The notes under the pieces: generated by a model
The model's input: only the letters and a program-made list of their open reading frames with translations
Databases searched by the model: none
Told to the model about the DNA's origin: nothing
In this document: piece after piece, positions 36,146-46,836 of the stretch
Layout of the letters: the number at the start of each line of letters is the position of its first letter
How positions within the stretch are numbered: the first letter of the stretch is position 1
Assembly: GCA_029339505.1 (NCBI GenBank)
Contig: JAQISU010000036.1
Location: 6,476,001 to 6,540,000 of the forward strand
Direction: 5' to 3'
DNA from: Unio delphinus
Lineage: Eukaryota; Mollusca; Bivalvia; Unionida; Unionidae
DNA length: 64,000 nucleotides
Translations under genes and position numbers: made by a program

Positions 36146-36250
36146 TCTGGGTGGAACCACTGACCCATGATGCTTCTGACAACTTTCCTCGCATACCCAT
36201 ATTGGCCAAACCGAAACTCGAACCTGTACAGAAGGATGTGATCAGTAAAG

Positions 36251-37226
36251 GTGAATACCTTATACCACTCAGCTCGTGCATCATTGGCATTATTGATTCA
36301 TACCATACGAAAGCATACATATTCCAAAACATATGCCACCCTTTTGTTCAACAAACATAATGTCTTCTCTACGTCTTAAAATGTGACCAGGAATAAATAT
36401 GTCAAACATTTGTAATGGAAACAGGGCATACAGAATTAGAGATGCAGACATTTTAAACAAATTTGCAAACCATGGAATTGATTCAGAAATCACCTTCACG
36501 CAGATGCTTCAAAAAAACATCCAACATGAAACTAAAATCCGACAAAATAGCAACAGTAACCTAGAATAGTTTGCTTGAAAATGTAATTCAATACACTTGC
36601 CCAAATGCCTGCACTCCCACCCTACCCATTTACAGGCAAAATAAATTAACACAAATTAAGTGTTTGGAACGTGCTTAGAATAGATGGATCAAATAAACTA
36701 ATGATGAAGTCACGATTAGAGACCATCCAGTCGAAGAAATGTAGAAGATGGTAACAAGGTTCCTTAGACCAGTTCTGATGTAATTTATCCTTCTCATAAA
36801 ATCTTTGATGTATTTTCGAATATGCTTGTATAGTCTTTAAGAGTCAGTTTTATTATACAGGATCACCCTTAAAGAAAAATCCACAAGCGAACACCCAGAA
36901 TATTGCACTGATAACTTCATTCTGTACACCAATATTGATTTTTGAATATTTTACGTTAGTGTAAATTAAAACAATTCATACTTAAGCTCTAACGAACATT
37001 TTACCGACATTACATAAAACAAATGAGCCTTTATTATATGTATGATTTTTAAGACATTTAAATACAGAATGATACATAGATACAATGATCCAAAACACAA
37101 CTCATAATTTGAAACATGAGCAAGAAAAAATGCATTTTTAAAAGGTAGTGATTAAAACTGAAATATTTGGGAGTCTGCTTACTTGGAATTTGTAAAGTCT
37201 CAGGAGTAGTGGTTCTTAACGCATGG
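36251..37226. other. Non-coding spacer with a 56-codon frame
   Basis: A plus-strand frame at 36399-36569 (starting MSNICNGNRAYRIRDADILN) has balanced composition but no recognised relative; possibly a transposon remnant. Nothing else seen. Confidence 0.25.
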
Positions 37227-37456
37227 AAGAAGCCTAGAGTGGTCTAAATCGCTCTCCATTACGGATCACTGCCATATCACATCTGTTTGCATTAGTTGAG
37301 TCTCAGATTCGGCCAGTGTGGGCATGTGAGAAAGCTTGCCAGTAGCTTCTCGTGGGTCAGTGGTTCTTTCCGGGTTTTTCCTCCACCATTATTAATGGCT
37401 GCCACATATAGCCTATTGTGTGCTGACAATGGCGTTAAACCCAATAACATCAACAT
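37227..37456 (+). mobile_element. SINE B with 12-bp TSD
   Basis: Contains AGTGGTCTAAATCGCT, AGAAAGCTTGCCAGTAGCTT and a shortened 3' half. Flanked by CTTAACGCATGG (37215-37226) and CTTAACGTATGG (37457-37468), one mismatch. Confidence 0.85.
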
Positions 37457-37469
37457 CTTAACGTATGGA

Positions 37470-37560
37470 TCATGACCAAGACTGGGACCCATTGCTGTTT
37501 TGAGTGGGTCACCAAGACTGGGACCCCATGCTGTTTTGAGTGGGTCACCCAGATGAACCT
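37470..37560. repeat. 41-bp duplication
   Basis: CCAAGACTGGGACCC followed by TGCTGTTTTGAGTGGGTCAC occurs twice in a row. Confidence 0.85.
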
Positions 37561-37677
37561 TATTAACCTGAAATTTCCAAACCAAGTGATTTTTAGCATT
37601 CAGTAGACTGCAAGGCTAACAACAACCCTAGTCACTACCCAAAAAGGGAGAATTGCTCTAGAGCTATATATTGGAAA

Positions 37678-37831
37678 CGGGCGGCACATCCATAAAGGCA
37701 AACTAGATCGTTGCCTAGAGTGCAAAGTTAAATGAGGAGCCACTTTTTTTTAATAGAAATTATCGGGGACTGGGAATTGCATGGTTCTCCCAGAGCGCCA
37801 GTTGCTGACAGCTATTCTAGAGACGCCCCTG
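37678..37831. mobile_element. hAT-like miniature element, third copy
   Basis: Left end CGGGCGGCACATCC and right end (complement) CAGGGGCGTCTC, with interior AAAGGCAAACTAGATCG close in style to 35989-36145. The flanking 8-mers ATTGGAAA and ATCAGAAA differ by two transitions, so they are a plausible aged target duplication. Confidence 0.6.
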
Positions 37832-39096
37832 ATCAGAAAACAGATTAATACTTTTCAAACAGTTATATAAATCTGATATCGTTTGAAATAAACTGAAATG
37901 AACTGGCACAGATCATAGTGATCATACATTCCAGATGTCTTATGCTTGAACCGATTACTACATAGTTTGGAATTTCGGACCAATACTATTACTCACAACT
38001 GAACAGTAGGAAAACAAAATTGATTTCTTTTAAGATTTAGTAGACCCAGTTTGCTTCTGAAACAATTTCTTGCATTGTCATCACATGTAGTACTGATCAT
38101 GTAGGTCATACTGACCCAATCTGTCACAAGTATGCTTTCATATATAAAAGTAGCAGTAGAAAGAATGTCTGGTCTCAAAAGATGTCCTGACATAAATGGT
38201 ATAACTCCAACAGGGAAGACCCATGAAAGCAACCTAGAGCCTGAATCAACCTAGAAAGTATGTCACAGTGACCCAGGTTTTTTTTTGTCTGATGCTCATT
38301 AATCACAAGGTACATTGCCGCATTTGTTATAAAGAAACATTAATAAATCAGAGATTGATTATTTTATTTTAGCGTAAGATTGGACGTGGACCTGGATAGT
38401 TAGAGTGTTCTCTGACCTCCACCCCATTTTAACTACCTTAACATTTATGCTATCACAAAACGAGGCTGGAGAGGCTAGATGAAACTCTGACAAGAGTCTG
38501 GGATTTTCTTTCGAAACTAGATATTTTTACTTCAAAAATATAATGGATTGAATTAGCTGTTTCATACAAAACAGTAAGAATGTTTTTTTTTTTAGCAATT
38601 TTGAAGCCAGATTGTTTTTTTTTTTCTCAATTAAATTCCATCTGTCATGGAAGATTAAATGGTTGACTGTGAGGCCATGGAATGGAGGTTACAAATATGT
38701 AGATTTCATGTGGAATAAGTATCCTTGACAGCGTACCTACATCTTTGGTCACAATAAGTGTAGACTGTAATTAAACAAGAGTGTAAACCACAAGAAGGCA
38801 GATGGATGGACGTGTGATCAGATGGACAAAGTAAATATTAATACCACCTGCTCCTTGAAGCGTAACTATATTTACATGTTCCGTAGATTATTTCCAGAAT
38901 CTAGTAAAACCTGCCTTTCCCTCTGTATACCATTCCAACAACGGCCCCAGGGTGGCAAACAGAAACTGAAGGATATAAGGGTCTTACATCTGGTGGGATC
39001 GAAGAAAGGGCCTCGCCAAAAGATTCCTCTGTTGACCAGAATTCAAGACAACCAAGGTCTAGGTCAACACACATGAAGAACTGGTCAGGAAGGGAC

Positions 39097-39097
<1 letters not shown>
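37832..39097. other. Non-coding spacer
   Basis: Short open frames on both strands (37993-38232 minus, 38822-39076 plus) show no recognisable domain. No gene called. Confidence 0.4.
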
Positions 39098-39131
<34 letters not shown>

Positions 39132-39410
39132 TAAAATAATACATTGTAATAATAATAATAATAATAATAATAATTAATTCTAATAATAATGATACATTGT
39201 AATAATAATAATACATTGTAATAATAATAGCAATACATTGTAATAATAATAATAATAATACATTGTAATAATAATAAATTGTAGTCATAATACATTCTAT
39301 TATAATCATAGCAATAATGATACATTGTAAGAATTTGTAATGATACATTGTAATAATAATGCATTGTAGTAATAATAATAATAATAATAATAAAATAGTA
39401 ATAAAAAAGT
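39098..39410. repeat. AAT microsatellite with ACATTGTAA interruptions
   Basis: (AAT)n interrupted at intervals by TACATTGTAAT, the same connector that recurs in the compound array 0.6 kb downstream. Confidence 0.92.
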
Positions 39411-40029
39411 AGTAGTAGTTTTTGATTCCATATAAGAAATTTATTTTAAAAAGGTGACAGACTTTGCCATTATCATTACGAGAGTAATTGAAAGCCCCAG
39501 TGCTGCCTTTACGCTCGAAAAGCTATTTATTTAATATATACAGAATAATAAAATATATTGGTCCTAACGTCACTGTGCTCCACTAAAAGAAGAAAATATC
39601 GATGCCTCATCACATTATCTACCATATAATTTCACCCTTTAGGAAAAAAAACTGGCCAATTTTCAAGTGTATGAATTAATCTGATGCTGATCAGCTGCGT
39701 CCAATTTCAGGAGAAAGCTGGAGCACACTACTTGTAAACATAAAAAGAAAACACCAAGCAATGTTGGATACGGTAAGTGATCCTTATGTGATACGTAATT
39801 CTCATTTTGTATTTGATATGACGTAGTACTCGGCCTAGCATTTACAAGAATTTTGTTCTTTAAAGGCTCAAGTGATATACATTATTTTTTACAAGTCTGT
39901 GTTATAAGCTTAACAAATAAAATGGTAATCCTAAACAACTCCTTGTTTTTTTCCAGCCCAAGCCCTGCAAATGTTCGACCACACCTGCTGATCACCATTA
40001 TTCACCCATCTTTTTTATCATGCACAAAA
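39411..40029. other. Non-coding spacer
   Basis: Lies between the two AAT-rich tracts; no gene seen. Confidence 0.4.
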
Positions 40030-40115
40030 CCAATTGTAACATAAACAATATCAGCAAACATAATAATAATAATTATATTTAAAAAAATAATATTAATAAT
40101 TATATTTAAAATAAT

Positions 40116-40161
<46 letters not shown>

Positions 40162-41238
40162 ATTGTAATAATAAACAAAATCAACAAACATAATAATAAT
40201 TATATTTAAAATACTAATAATACTTTGTAATAATAAACAAAATCAGCAAACATAATAATAATAATACATTGTAATAATAAACAAAATCAGCAAACATAAT
40301 AATAATAATAATTATATTTAAAATAATAATACATTGTAATAAAAAACAAAATCAGCAAACATAATAATAATTATATTTAAAATAATAATAATAATAATAC
40401 ATTGTAATAATAAACAAAATCAGCAAACATAATAATAATAATTATATTTATAATAGTAATAATAATAATACATTGTAATAATAAACAAAATCAGCAAACA
40501 TAATAATAATAATTATATTTATAATAATAATAGTAATAATAATAATACATTGCAATAATAAACAAAATCAGCAAACATAATAATAATAAATATATTTAAA
40601 AAAAATAATAATAATACATTGTAATCATAAAAAATCAACAAACAATAATATTTATATTATTTAAATAATAATAATAATAATACATTGTAATAATAAACAA
40701 AATAAGCAAATAATAATTATATTTAAAATAATAATAATAATAATAAAAATAATGCATTCTAATAATAAACAAAATTAGCAAACATAATAATAATAATGCA
40801 TTGTAATAATAAACAAAATCAGCAAACATAATAAGAATTATTATATTTAAAATAATAATAATAATACATTGTTATAATAAACAAAATCAACAACATAATA
40901 ATTATATTTTTTAAAATATTAATAATAATAATACATTGTAATAATAAACAAAATCAGCAAACATAATAATTTATATTTAAAATAATAATAATGATAAAAA
41001 TAATACATTGTAATAATAAACAAAATCAGCAAACATAATAATTATATTAATATTAATAATAATAATACATTGTAATAATAAACAAAATCAGCAAACATAA
41101 TAATAATTGTATTTTAAAAAAAAATAATACATTGTAATAAACAAAATCAGCAAGCATAATAATAATAATTATATTTAAATAATAATAATAATACAGTGTA
41201 ATAATAAACAAAATCAGCAAACATAATAATAATTATAT

Positions 41239-41285
<47 letters not shown>

Positions 41286-41290
41286 CAAAA
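40030..41290. repeat. Compound higher-order AAT repeat
   Basis: About 17 units, each AATAATACATTGTAATAATA then AACAAAATCAGCAAACATAA and AATTATATTTAAA, with a variable number of AAT triplets inside. Units are roughly 60-90 bp. The fixed connector plus variable microsatellite shows amplification of a composite unit. Confidence 0.92.
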
Positions 41291-41600
41291 TCAAGGACGT
41301 TACTGAAATAATGTACTTTGTTTTCTATAATGCTGTCAATGTATATTTTTTAAGTAATATGCTGTTCAAAGTACAGGGAAGCATTTCGAGTACTTACCTT
41401 GCTGGTGCCCAGTCTAAACATTATAAATTGTTAACTACTAATAATATTAACATGGGGCTCATGACAATGAAAATTAAAAGTATCCATAAATGGATTGGGG
41501 CAGGATGGGTTCAAATCTGTACCCCTATTCATACCCCACTCCTTCAATCCATCGGTGTTTCACTTAAGTTTCTAAGTAATCTAGCCCATGTAGTAATATG
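41291..41600. other. Non-coding spacer
   Basis: A 121-codon plus-strand frame (41311-41676) has no recognisable relative and its end lies within the next small element; probably chance. Confidence 0.35.
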
Positions 41601-41609
41601 TCTCCCGAT

Positions 41610-41701
41610 TAGACCAACACATTGCTCTCCACCTTTTTTTTTTTTTGAATGGTGGCTGCCAGTCAATAAGAAATAAATGTGGAGAACAATTCGTTGGTCT
41701 A
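41610..41701. mobile_element. 92-bp hairpin element with 9-bp TSD
   Basis: Left end TAGACCAACACATTGCTCTC and right end (complement) TAGACCAACGAATTGTTCTC are inverted repeats over 23 bp with three mismatches. The element is flanked by the identical 9-mer TCTCCCGAT (41601-41609 and 41702-41710). The interior has poly-T and no coding capacity. A 9-bp duplication suggests a Mutator-like or similar DNA transposon; superfamily is inference. Confidence 0.75.
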
Positions 41702-41979
41702 TCTCCCGATTAGTTGACGGTGTAGTGGACTATGAGTTAGAGCTTAATAAAAGCAGGGGACCAGACTAACGGACGCAGTGCATAAAGATGATAAAAGTTT
41801 ACACTCAGTACTGTTGCTGAGCAAAAGGGTTCGAACTCTTAGCGGTTCACAAGCCGTTAATAGTATGGCCATCGAGGCACTCTGCTGCTGAACATCTAAC
41901 CAGATCCCTCCTCTTGTCTCAATCATTCTTTTTTTTTTCTTCAAATTTCATTGTTTGTTTTTGTTTTTCATATTCATAT

Positions 41980-42056
41980 CATTGCAGATGTTGTAAAGCG
42001 CTTAGAGCTTCTAAAGATTAGGCACTATACATAGTTCTCATTATTATTATTATTAG
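41980..42056 (+). mobile_element. Retroelement-like 3' tail, copy 2
   Basis: GATGTTGTAAAGCGCTTAGA, then GCTTCTAAAGATTAGGCACT and CTCATTATTATTATTATT. Close match to 16205-16276. It abuts the 3' end of the minus-strand LINE tail to tail. Confidence 0.6.
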
Positions 42057-43010
42057 CATCATGTTCCAATGCCTGTGTCTCAGCAAAATGTTTCCTGGTC
42101 CATTTTGTGGTATTGTCAGCCCACTTTTTCTCTATTTCTCCTTCTGCAACCCTGGAAGCTGCCCTGCAGTGCTGTTGTGGATAGACTGTTGGCTCTAGTG
42201 ACATGGCCACACCATTTCAGCTTTCTCTTTTTGATGGTGGTGAGGAGGTCTTCATATTGGCCTACTATGCGTCTAATGGTGTTACGCACTTGTCCATGTA
42301 ATAGATGCTAACGATGGTTCTGTAGCATCTCATTTCAAGTGCCCGGATTCTTCGTTGTAATCCTGCTATCAGAGTCCAGGCCTCACATGAATATAGAAAG
42401 ATTGAGATGACTAGTGCTCTCAATATTCTGATTTTAGTTTTCAGACAGATATTCTTGTCTCTCCAGATGGGTCTTAGCTTTGACATAGCTGCCGTTGTTT
42501 GTGCTGATCGTGTCAAAAGTTCTGCTCTTGATCCCTCTTAAATGATTATGGAACCAATATATTTAAATTGGTTCACTGTTTCCAGTTCCTGTCCTCTGAC
42601 TTTAATCTTGGCTGAGATTTGTTTGCCACTATATGTCATCAACTTTGCTTTCTCAGCGCTTATTTCCATGTCAAATCTGGAAGATGGTTCATCCAAATGC
42701 TTCACTAAGGTGGCAAGCTCGTCTTGACGCATGCCAGACCATCAATTTTGTCTGCAAAGCGCAGGTTGGTGATGTTGTACTCTCCAATGCTGACTGTCCC
42801 ACAGTGGTTTTCCAGGGCTTCCCTTGTGATGTGCTCTTGCTTATTTCCCGGTACTTCATTGCCTCTGTTGTGTGTTTGGTGTTTGTAAGGTCTCTTCAGG
42901 CATCACACAAATTCAGAATCTCTTCTGTAACCCTGGGTTATTTCTTTGGACGATGGAGGGAAGTGATGTCCTTGGCAGCTGTTGTCATGATTGTTGAAAG
43001 TGTAAGAGTA
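42057..43010 (-). pseudogene. Dead, internally deleted non-LTR retrotransposon (LINE)
   Basis: Minus-strand fragments give, in order: the linker before the RT (LNLCDA, KYREIS near 42.85-42.95 kb), the RT palm end (GEYNITNLRFADKIDG near 42.75 kb), LATLVKHLDE...MEISAEKAKL, ETVNQFKYIGSII, and KTKIRILRALVISIFLYSCE, then the C-terminal tail (near 42.1-42.3 kb). The linker joins directly to the palm end, so several hundred residues are deleted at about 42.84 kb. The catalytic FADD reads FADK. A frameshift near 42.73 kb and an in-frame stop near 42.54 kb are also present. The clade looks RTE-like by the tail and motif wording; not tested. Confidence 0.8.
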
Positions 43011-44250
43011 ACAGTTTTAGGCACATACAAAAAAAGGGACAATGAAAAGTGGCAAACGATGTCACAGTAAAAGCAGCATTCGTACAGCCTCTGTTATTTC
43101 TGTGAAGCAAAATCGAGCTGAGCATGTATGACGACGTAACAATTTGCAGAAAATTCCGACATATTGTTTGCTGAAAACTACTTTCCAGAATCAGAAACTG
43201 CAATCCATTCTGACATTTTTTAACGATTTTATTGACAAGTAGAACTGACCGAGAAGTTATGAATTAAAAAGATAATATAATGGTTAGTGGGGAAAGCTTT
43301 GGCGTGGCAATATGATCTGCTAGAATGCGATGTTGGATCAGTAGGACTCACAAATAAGATGCCAAAATAAATCGCAAATGGTTTCATCCGAAAATTCTAA
43401 TTCTAGTTTCATCCGAAAATTCTAGTTCTGGTTTCTTGCAAAAGTTCTAGTTCTAATTATGGTTTCATTCGAATGTTCTAGTTCAGTCCTGGAAGATTAG
43501 CGGAATGCAGTCAGAGCATGGTCAACTTTTTCCATGCTATTAAAAAAAAAAAAACAATGGTGCTTTTCAACTGCCATCACGCCCGTGGTTATTACGTCAT
43601 AGTTTCAATAACGTCACAACGATTAATTATAAACAACAGTAATGTAAGCAACATGCTAACGCTGTTTAACCGAACGAGAGCTGCAAGAACAGCATTAAAA
43701 GTCAAAACTGTACCCCCACTATCTTTGATAGAGTTTACGTCATTCGATTTGTATCAGTAAGAAATGCAGCAGTTCCGAATGATGCCGATAACAACCATCA
43801 AACCACATTTGTTATTTACGAGACAAGGATTCACAAAAAAAGGTTGCTAATACACCGAACTATTATTTTGTTTCATTTGCAACCTGACAGTTCTCATCGT
43901 GAAAAAAGGAGAGTAGGTCCGAATCAATTATGGTTTCCGTTTTGGCGAAAACAACATTTGGCGAACTCAAGATATGGATTTTCTGAAAATTACTACGCCT
44001 ACATACATCGGTTACATATTTTTATCTCGCTGAAATAGTAAGGGTTGTCAAGATTAAGTTATTTGTGACCAAGAACTATAAAAGTTCCCGCGTATGTGGT
44101 ACTAAATAATTTCTGGCAATGTAAGTCACGCAGACCTAGCTTTGGTTTTCATCTCACCTTATGGTAACATGTATTCACATTGTGAGTTTCATCCTATTAC
44201 AGGCAAATTGGAACTGCAGCGACAAATTAGCTGATGAAACTATATACTTT
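43011..44250. other. Non-coding spacer
   Basis: A loose repeat of GTTTCATCCGAAAATTCTAG lies at 43380-43480. Open frames on the plus strand (43518-43760, 43844-44038) have no recognised domain. The rest of the SPRY gene was searched for here on the minus strand and not found. Confidence 0.45.
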
Positions 44251-44460
44251 ATTTTCGAACATGGAAATTATATTCTCACTTTCATACCTATTAAATGTTT
44301 TCGAACGTGAAGTTTTATAGTACCACTTTCATACCCATTAATTGTTTTCGAACGTGAAATTATATTCTCACTTTCTTACCCATTAATTGTTTTCGAACAT
44401 GGAAATTTTATTCTCATTTTTATACCCATTAATCGTTTTCGTTCGTGGAAATGATATCCA
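44251..44460. repeat. About 45-55-bp tandem repeat, four to five copies
   Basis: GTTTTCGAACGTGAAATTAT, then ATTCTCACTTTC and ATACCCATTAATTG, moderately diverged. Confidence 0.85.
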
Positions 44461-44828
44461 TACCTTGAGAGTCATCCATTCATGAATATAATGATGTTTA
44501 TGTAACGTCAGTAAAAAAAAAAAACAAACAAGAACATAATTTTCACTTTACAGTGTTTCTCTATAATATTAAAAAGTTACACGTATGCTATGGAAACCAT
44601 ACATATGCTATGAAATTATTTTGTTATTTATTCCGCCCTCTAACCAGGATTTCTTAATATTAATGCTTTCTTGCTACTATGTTTACGTAAACCTTCACAT
44701 GTTAGATTATGGTGATTTATCCTGCTCTATATTAGGGATTAATTTAAGTTAATTATTTTTACCGTCATCTACCAAAAACAATACAATAATCTTACTTGTT
44801 TTGCGTTAGGTAGAGCTAATCCACATAC
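44461..44828 (-). other. Start of the intron after the SPRY exon
   Basis: Begins with donor GTATGT read on the minus strand. AT-rich, no exon recognised. Confidence 0.5.
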
Positions 44829-45223
44829 CTTAGATACTGGAAATAAACCCTTCTTTGAGTTGCCATTACTGGACACTTTTCTCGTCTGGAGATCAATACC
44901 CCAAGACCCTTTGCTTCCACCTATTAAATTAGTTGCATTCCGAATATATAGTGGAACTTCTTTTGTCGCTATACCAACCGACGCATGTGGTTTTCTAAAA
45001 TGATTTGGAAAAATGATCTCAAACACGTGTCTTCCGGAAGTAATCCCCTGGCCCCATCGGGCCCCGTCTGTGTCGGCAGTTTGGTCACTATGACGCACTA
45101 GGGTGTTCTGGCAGATAAGCTTGATGCCGTCAGAAAACTCCGTGAACCCGTGCGTCCAGTAATTGGTCCGTGTCATCGCTGTGTAGGTCCAGTAGGGGGC
45201 AAACTGGCCCATCCCGAGGTAAC
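44829..45223 (-). CDS. SPRY-domain protein, internal exon
   Basis: About 395 nt. Read on the minus strand it starts after a TATTTAG acceptor and ends at AAG|GTATGT on a codon boundary. The peptide has the features of a SPRY (B30.2) domain: FSDGIKLICQNTLVRHSD, then ARWGQGITSGRHVFEI, ASVGIATKEVPLY, and GSKGSWGIDL with the conserved Trp. The arrangement is closest in my reading to the SPSB (SPRY-SOCS box) group, which are substrate adaptors for cullin E3 ligases. The rest of SPRY and any SOCS box would lie on the next exon, which I could not find. The frame is open upstream to 45308, so a continuous exon with a Met at 45308 is possible. GC content is clearly higher than in its surroundings. Confidence 0.75.
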
Positions 45224-46126
45224 CTAAATAGTATATAAGCCCCATCAGTAAAGCTGTTAATTCACTAGTCTTATGTCCCCTTATTACAACGTCTGCTGGT
45301 AATACCATGTACGGAGACCCCTACCTCCATGTGTATGGCCTCTAGAGTTTAGACTCTCGTATCTAACCATGGGCAACATAACCTGCGATTAGTCGCACAG
45401 ATAATTGGAAAAAGTGTTGGTCAAAATGGCATCATTATTTACCCATTTGACCCAATATAAATATGGGAAGCTGTCTCTGTCAAAGTTCATCTTGCCTACC
45501 GGGTTTCTTAATATTACTGGCCTTATTAAAACTTAGTTATACACGTCCTACTCAGAAATATGGACATGCCGTTGTTGGCCCCTTCTATGAACTCATCTTC
45601 GCTTGCCATCTTCTAACACTTGGCGTATCGAGCAGATATTTCTGTGATTAGGGTTTGTGAATTTCACTCGATCAAAATCAAAATTAAGTTGTTCAAATGC
45701 GAACATTGTTCCTAAAAAAATCGAGACAAGGGGAGCACACAAACTTGAATGGACACTTAAATAAGCTGGTACGTGTCTGAACAAATAACTCTTTCTCAAG
45801 TAAACATGAAATGGTGTCTCTGGTATGTAGTCATACGTTCGATATTAAACATACAAAGTATCCTTTAGAAGTCAATCGCCTCCACCATTTTCGGTCGATG
45901 TACAATGTACCGCTGTTTCACGATATTGGTTGGTTGGCATTGCATACTAAGGAAAGCAACTTTTCAAATCGAATAGATGTCGTTAGGACAAAACACTAAA
46001 ATATCTGTTTGATCCGCCAAGGTGAAGATAGGATTAACATATCGTAACCCCTGTTAGCCAAGACGCAATGAACTGACTGTTCAGAATCAGATGAGAATTG
46101 GCGCAAACATACGTTTCGATACCAAA
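45224..46126. other. Non-coding or intronic sequence
   Basis: Upstream side of the SPRY exon. No further exon, promoter or repeat recognised. Confidence 0.4.
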
Positions 46127-46135
46127 ATGGACAGT

Positions 46136-46394
46136 TGTTGTTGTTGTTGTTGTTGTTGTAGGGTTTACCGGTAAGGCCATTCTCAGCACTCGATAGGCTA
46201 TACATGGCGGCCAGTATTAATGGTGGAGGAAGAACCCGGGAAGTCCTCCGGAAAAAAAACACAGACCCACGAGAAGCTACTGGCAAGCTTTTCACCTACC
46301 CACATTATGCTCGAACTAACGCAGGTAGAGGTGAGATGGCAGTGGACCGTAACTGAGAGCGCTTTAGACCACTCGACCACTCGTCCCCCCCCCC
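46136..46394 (-). mobile_element. SINE B with 9-bp TSD
   Basis: Full-length minus-strand copy: a (TTG)n end (the CAA tail), GGCTATACATGGCGGCCAGT, AGAAGCTACTGGCAAGC and the tRNA-like head near 46.37 kb. Flanked by AATGGACAG at 46127-46135 and 46395-46403. Confidence 0.9.
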
Positions 46395-46537
46395 AATGGA
46401 CAGTCCACCAACACTGACTGTGAAATGTACTCAATGCTGACCATGGCCTTTGATCATGCAATCCCTAACAAAAACGGCTGAGCCGCACTCCGAGTAAGTG
46501 AATAACCCTGGGGAAGTGGAATGTTAAGGAGGAAGGG

Positions 46538-46616
46538 ACGTAGTGGTCAGCATATTTACCTTTGCCGCCGCAGGTTCTCAGTTCGAATCAGAGGTCTCTT
46601 TTTATCCCCCCCCCCC
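46538..46616 (+). mobile_element. tRNA-like SINE head fragment
   Basis: TAGTGGTCAGCATATTTACC followed by CGCAGGTTCTCAGTTCGAATC has A- and B-box-like parts and is followed by a C run. It does not match SINE A or B bodies. Could be a third family or a tRNA relic. Confidence 0.35.
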
Positions 46617-46762
46617 CAAGTACATATATGATGGTGTGACAGTTATTAATACACTGAAATAGAGTTTATCATGTGGAACAATTTTGTGTCTTCCCACAGA
46701 CGGATATTGCTGAAACCTTATAAATATTTAGGTCAAAAAATGACCTCGCCCAAGAAGATGAC

Positions 46763-46763
46763 G

Positions 46764-46797
<34 letters not shown>

Positions 46798-46836
46798 GCG
46801 CGCGCGTGCGAGTGTGTGTCTGTGTGTGTGTGTGTA
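46763..46836. repeat. (ATT)n then (GCGC)/(GT)n microsatellite
   Basis: About eleven ATT units followed by GCGCGCGCGTGCG and TGTGTGTG. Confidence 0.95.

Larger units (their letters stand above)
35754..36250 (-). mobile_element. SINE B interrupted by two hAT-like elements
   Basis: The SINE B 3' half (CATACATGGCGGCCAGTATA, GTGGAGGAAGAA) runs to 35824. Its 5' half resumes at about 36146 (GAACCACTGACCCATGA, then CCATATTGGCC and ACTCGAACCTGT). The two parts join in the correct order once the inserts at 35825-35979 and 35989-36145 are removed. Confidence 0.75.

Noticed and set aside
42057..42732. A functional host gene on the minus strand
   Set aside because: The sequence reads as LINE reverse-transcriptase remnants with a frameshift, a stop, an altered FADD and an internal deletion.
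46538..46616. A true tRNA gene
   Set aside because: B-box-like sequence present, but I could not fold an acceptor stem; kept only as a SINE-head-like fragment.
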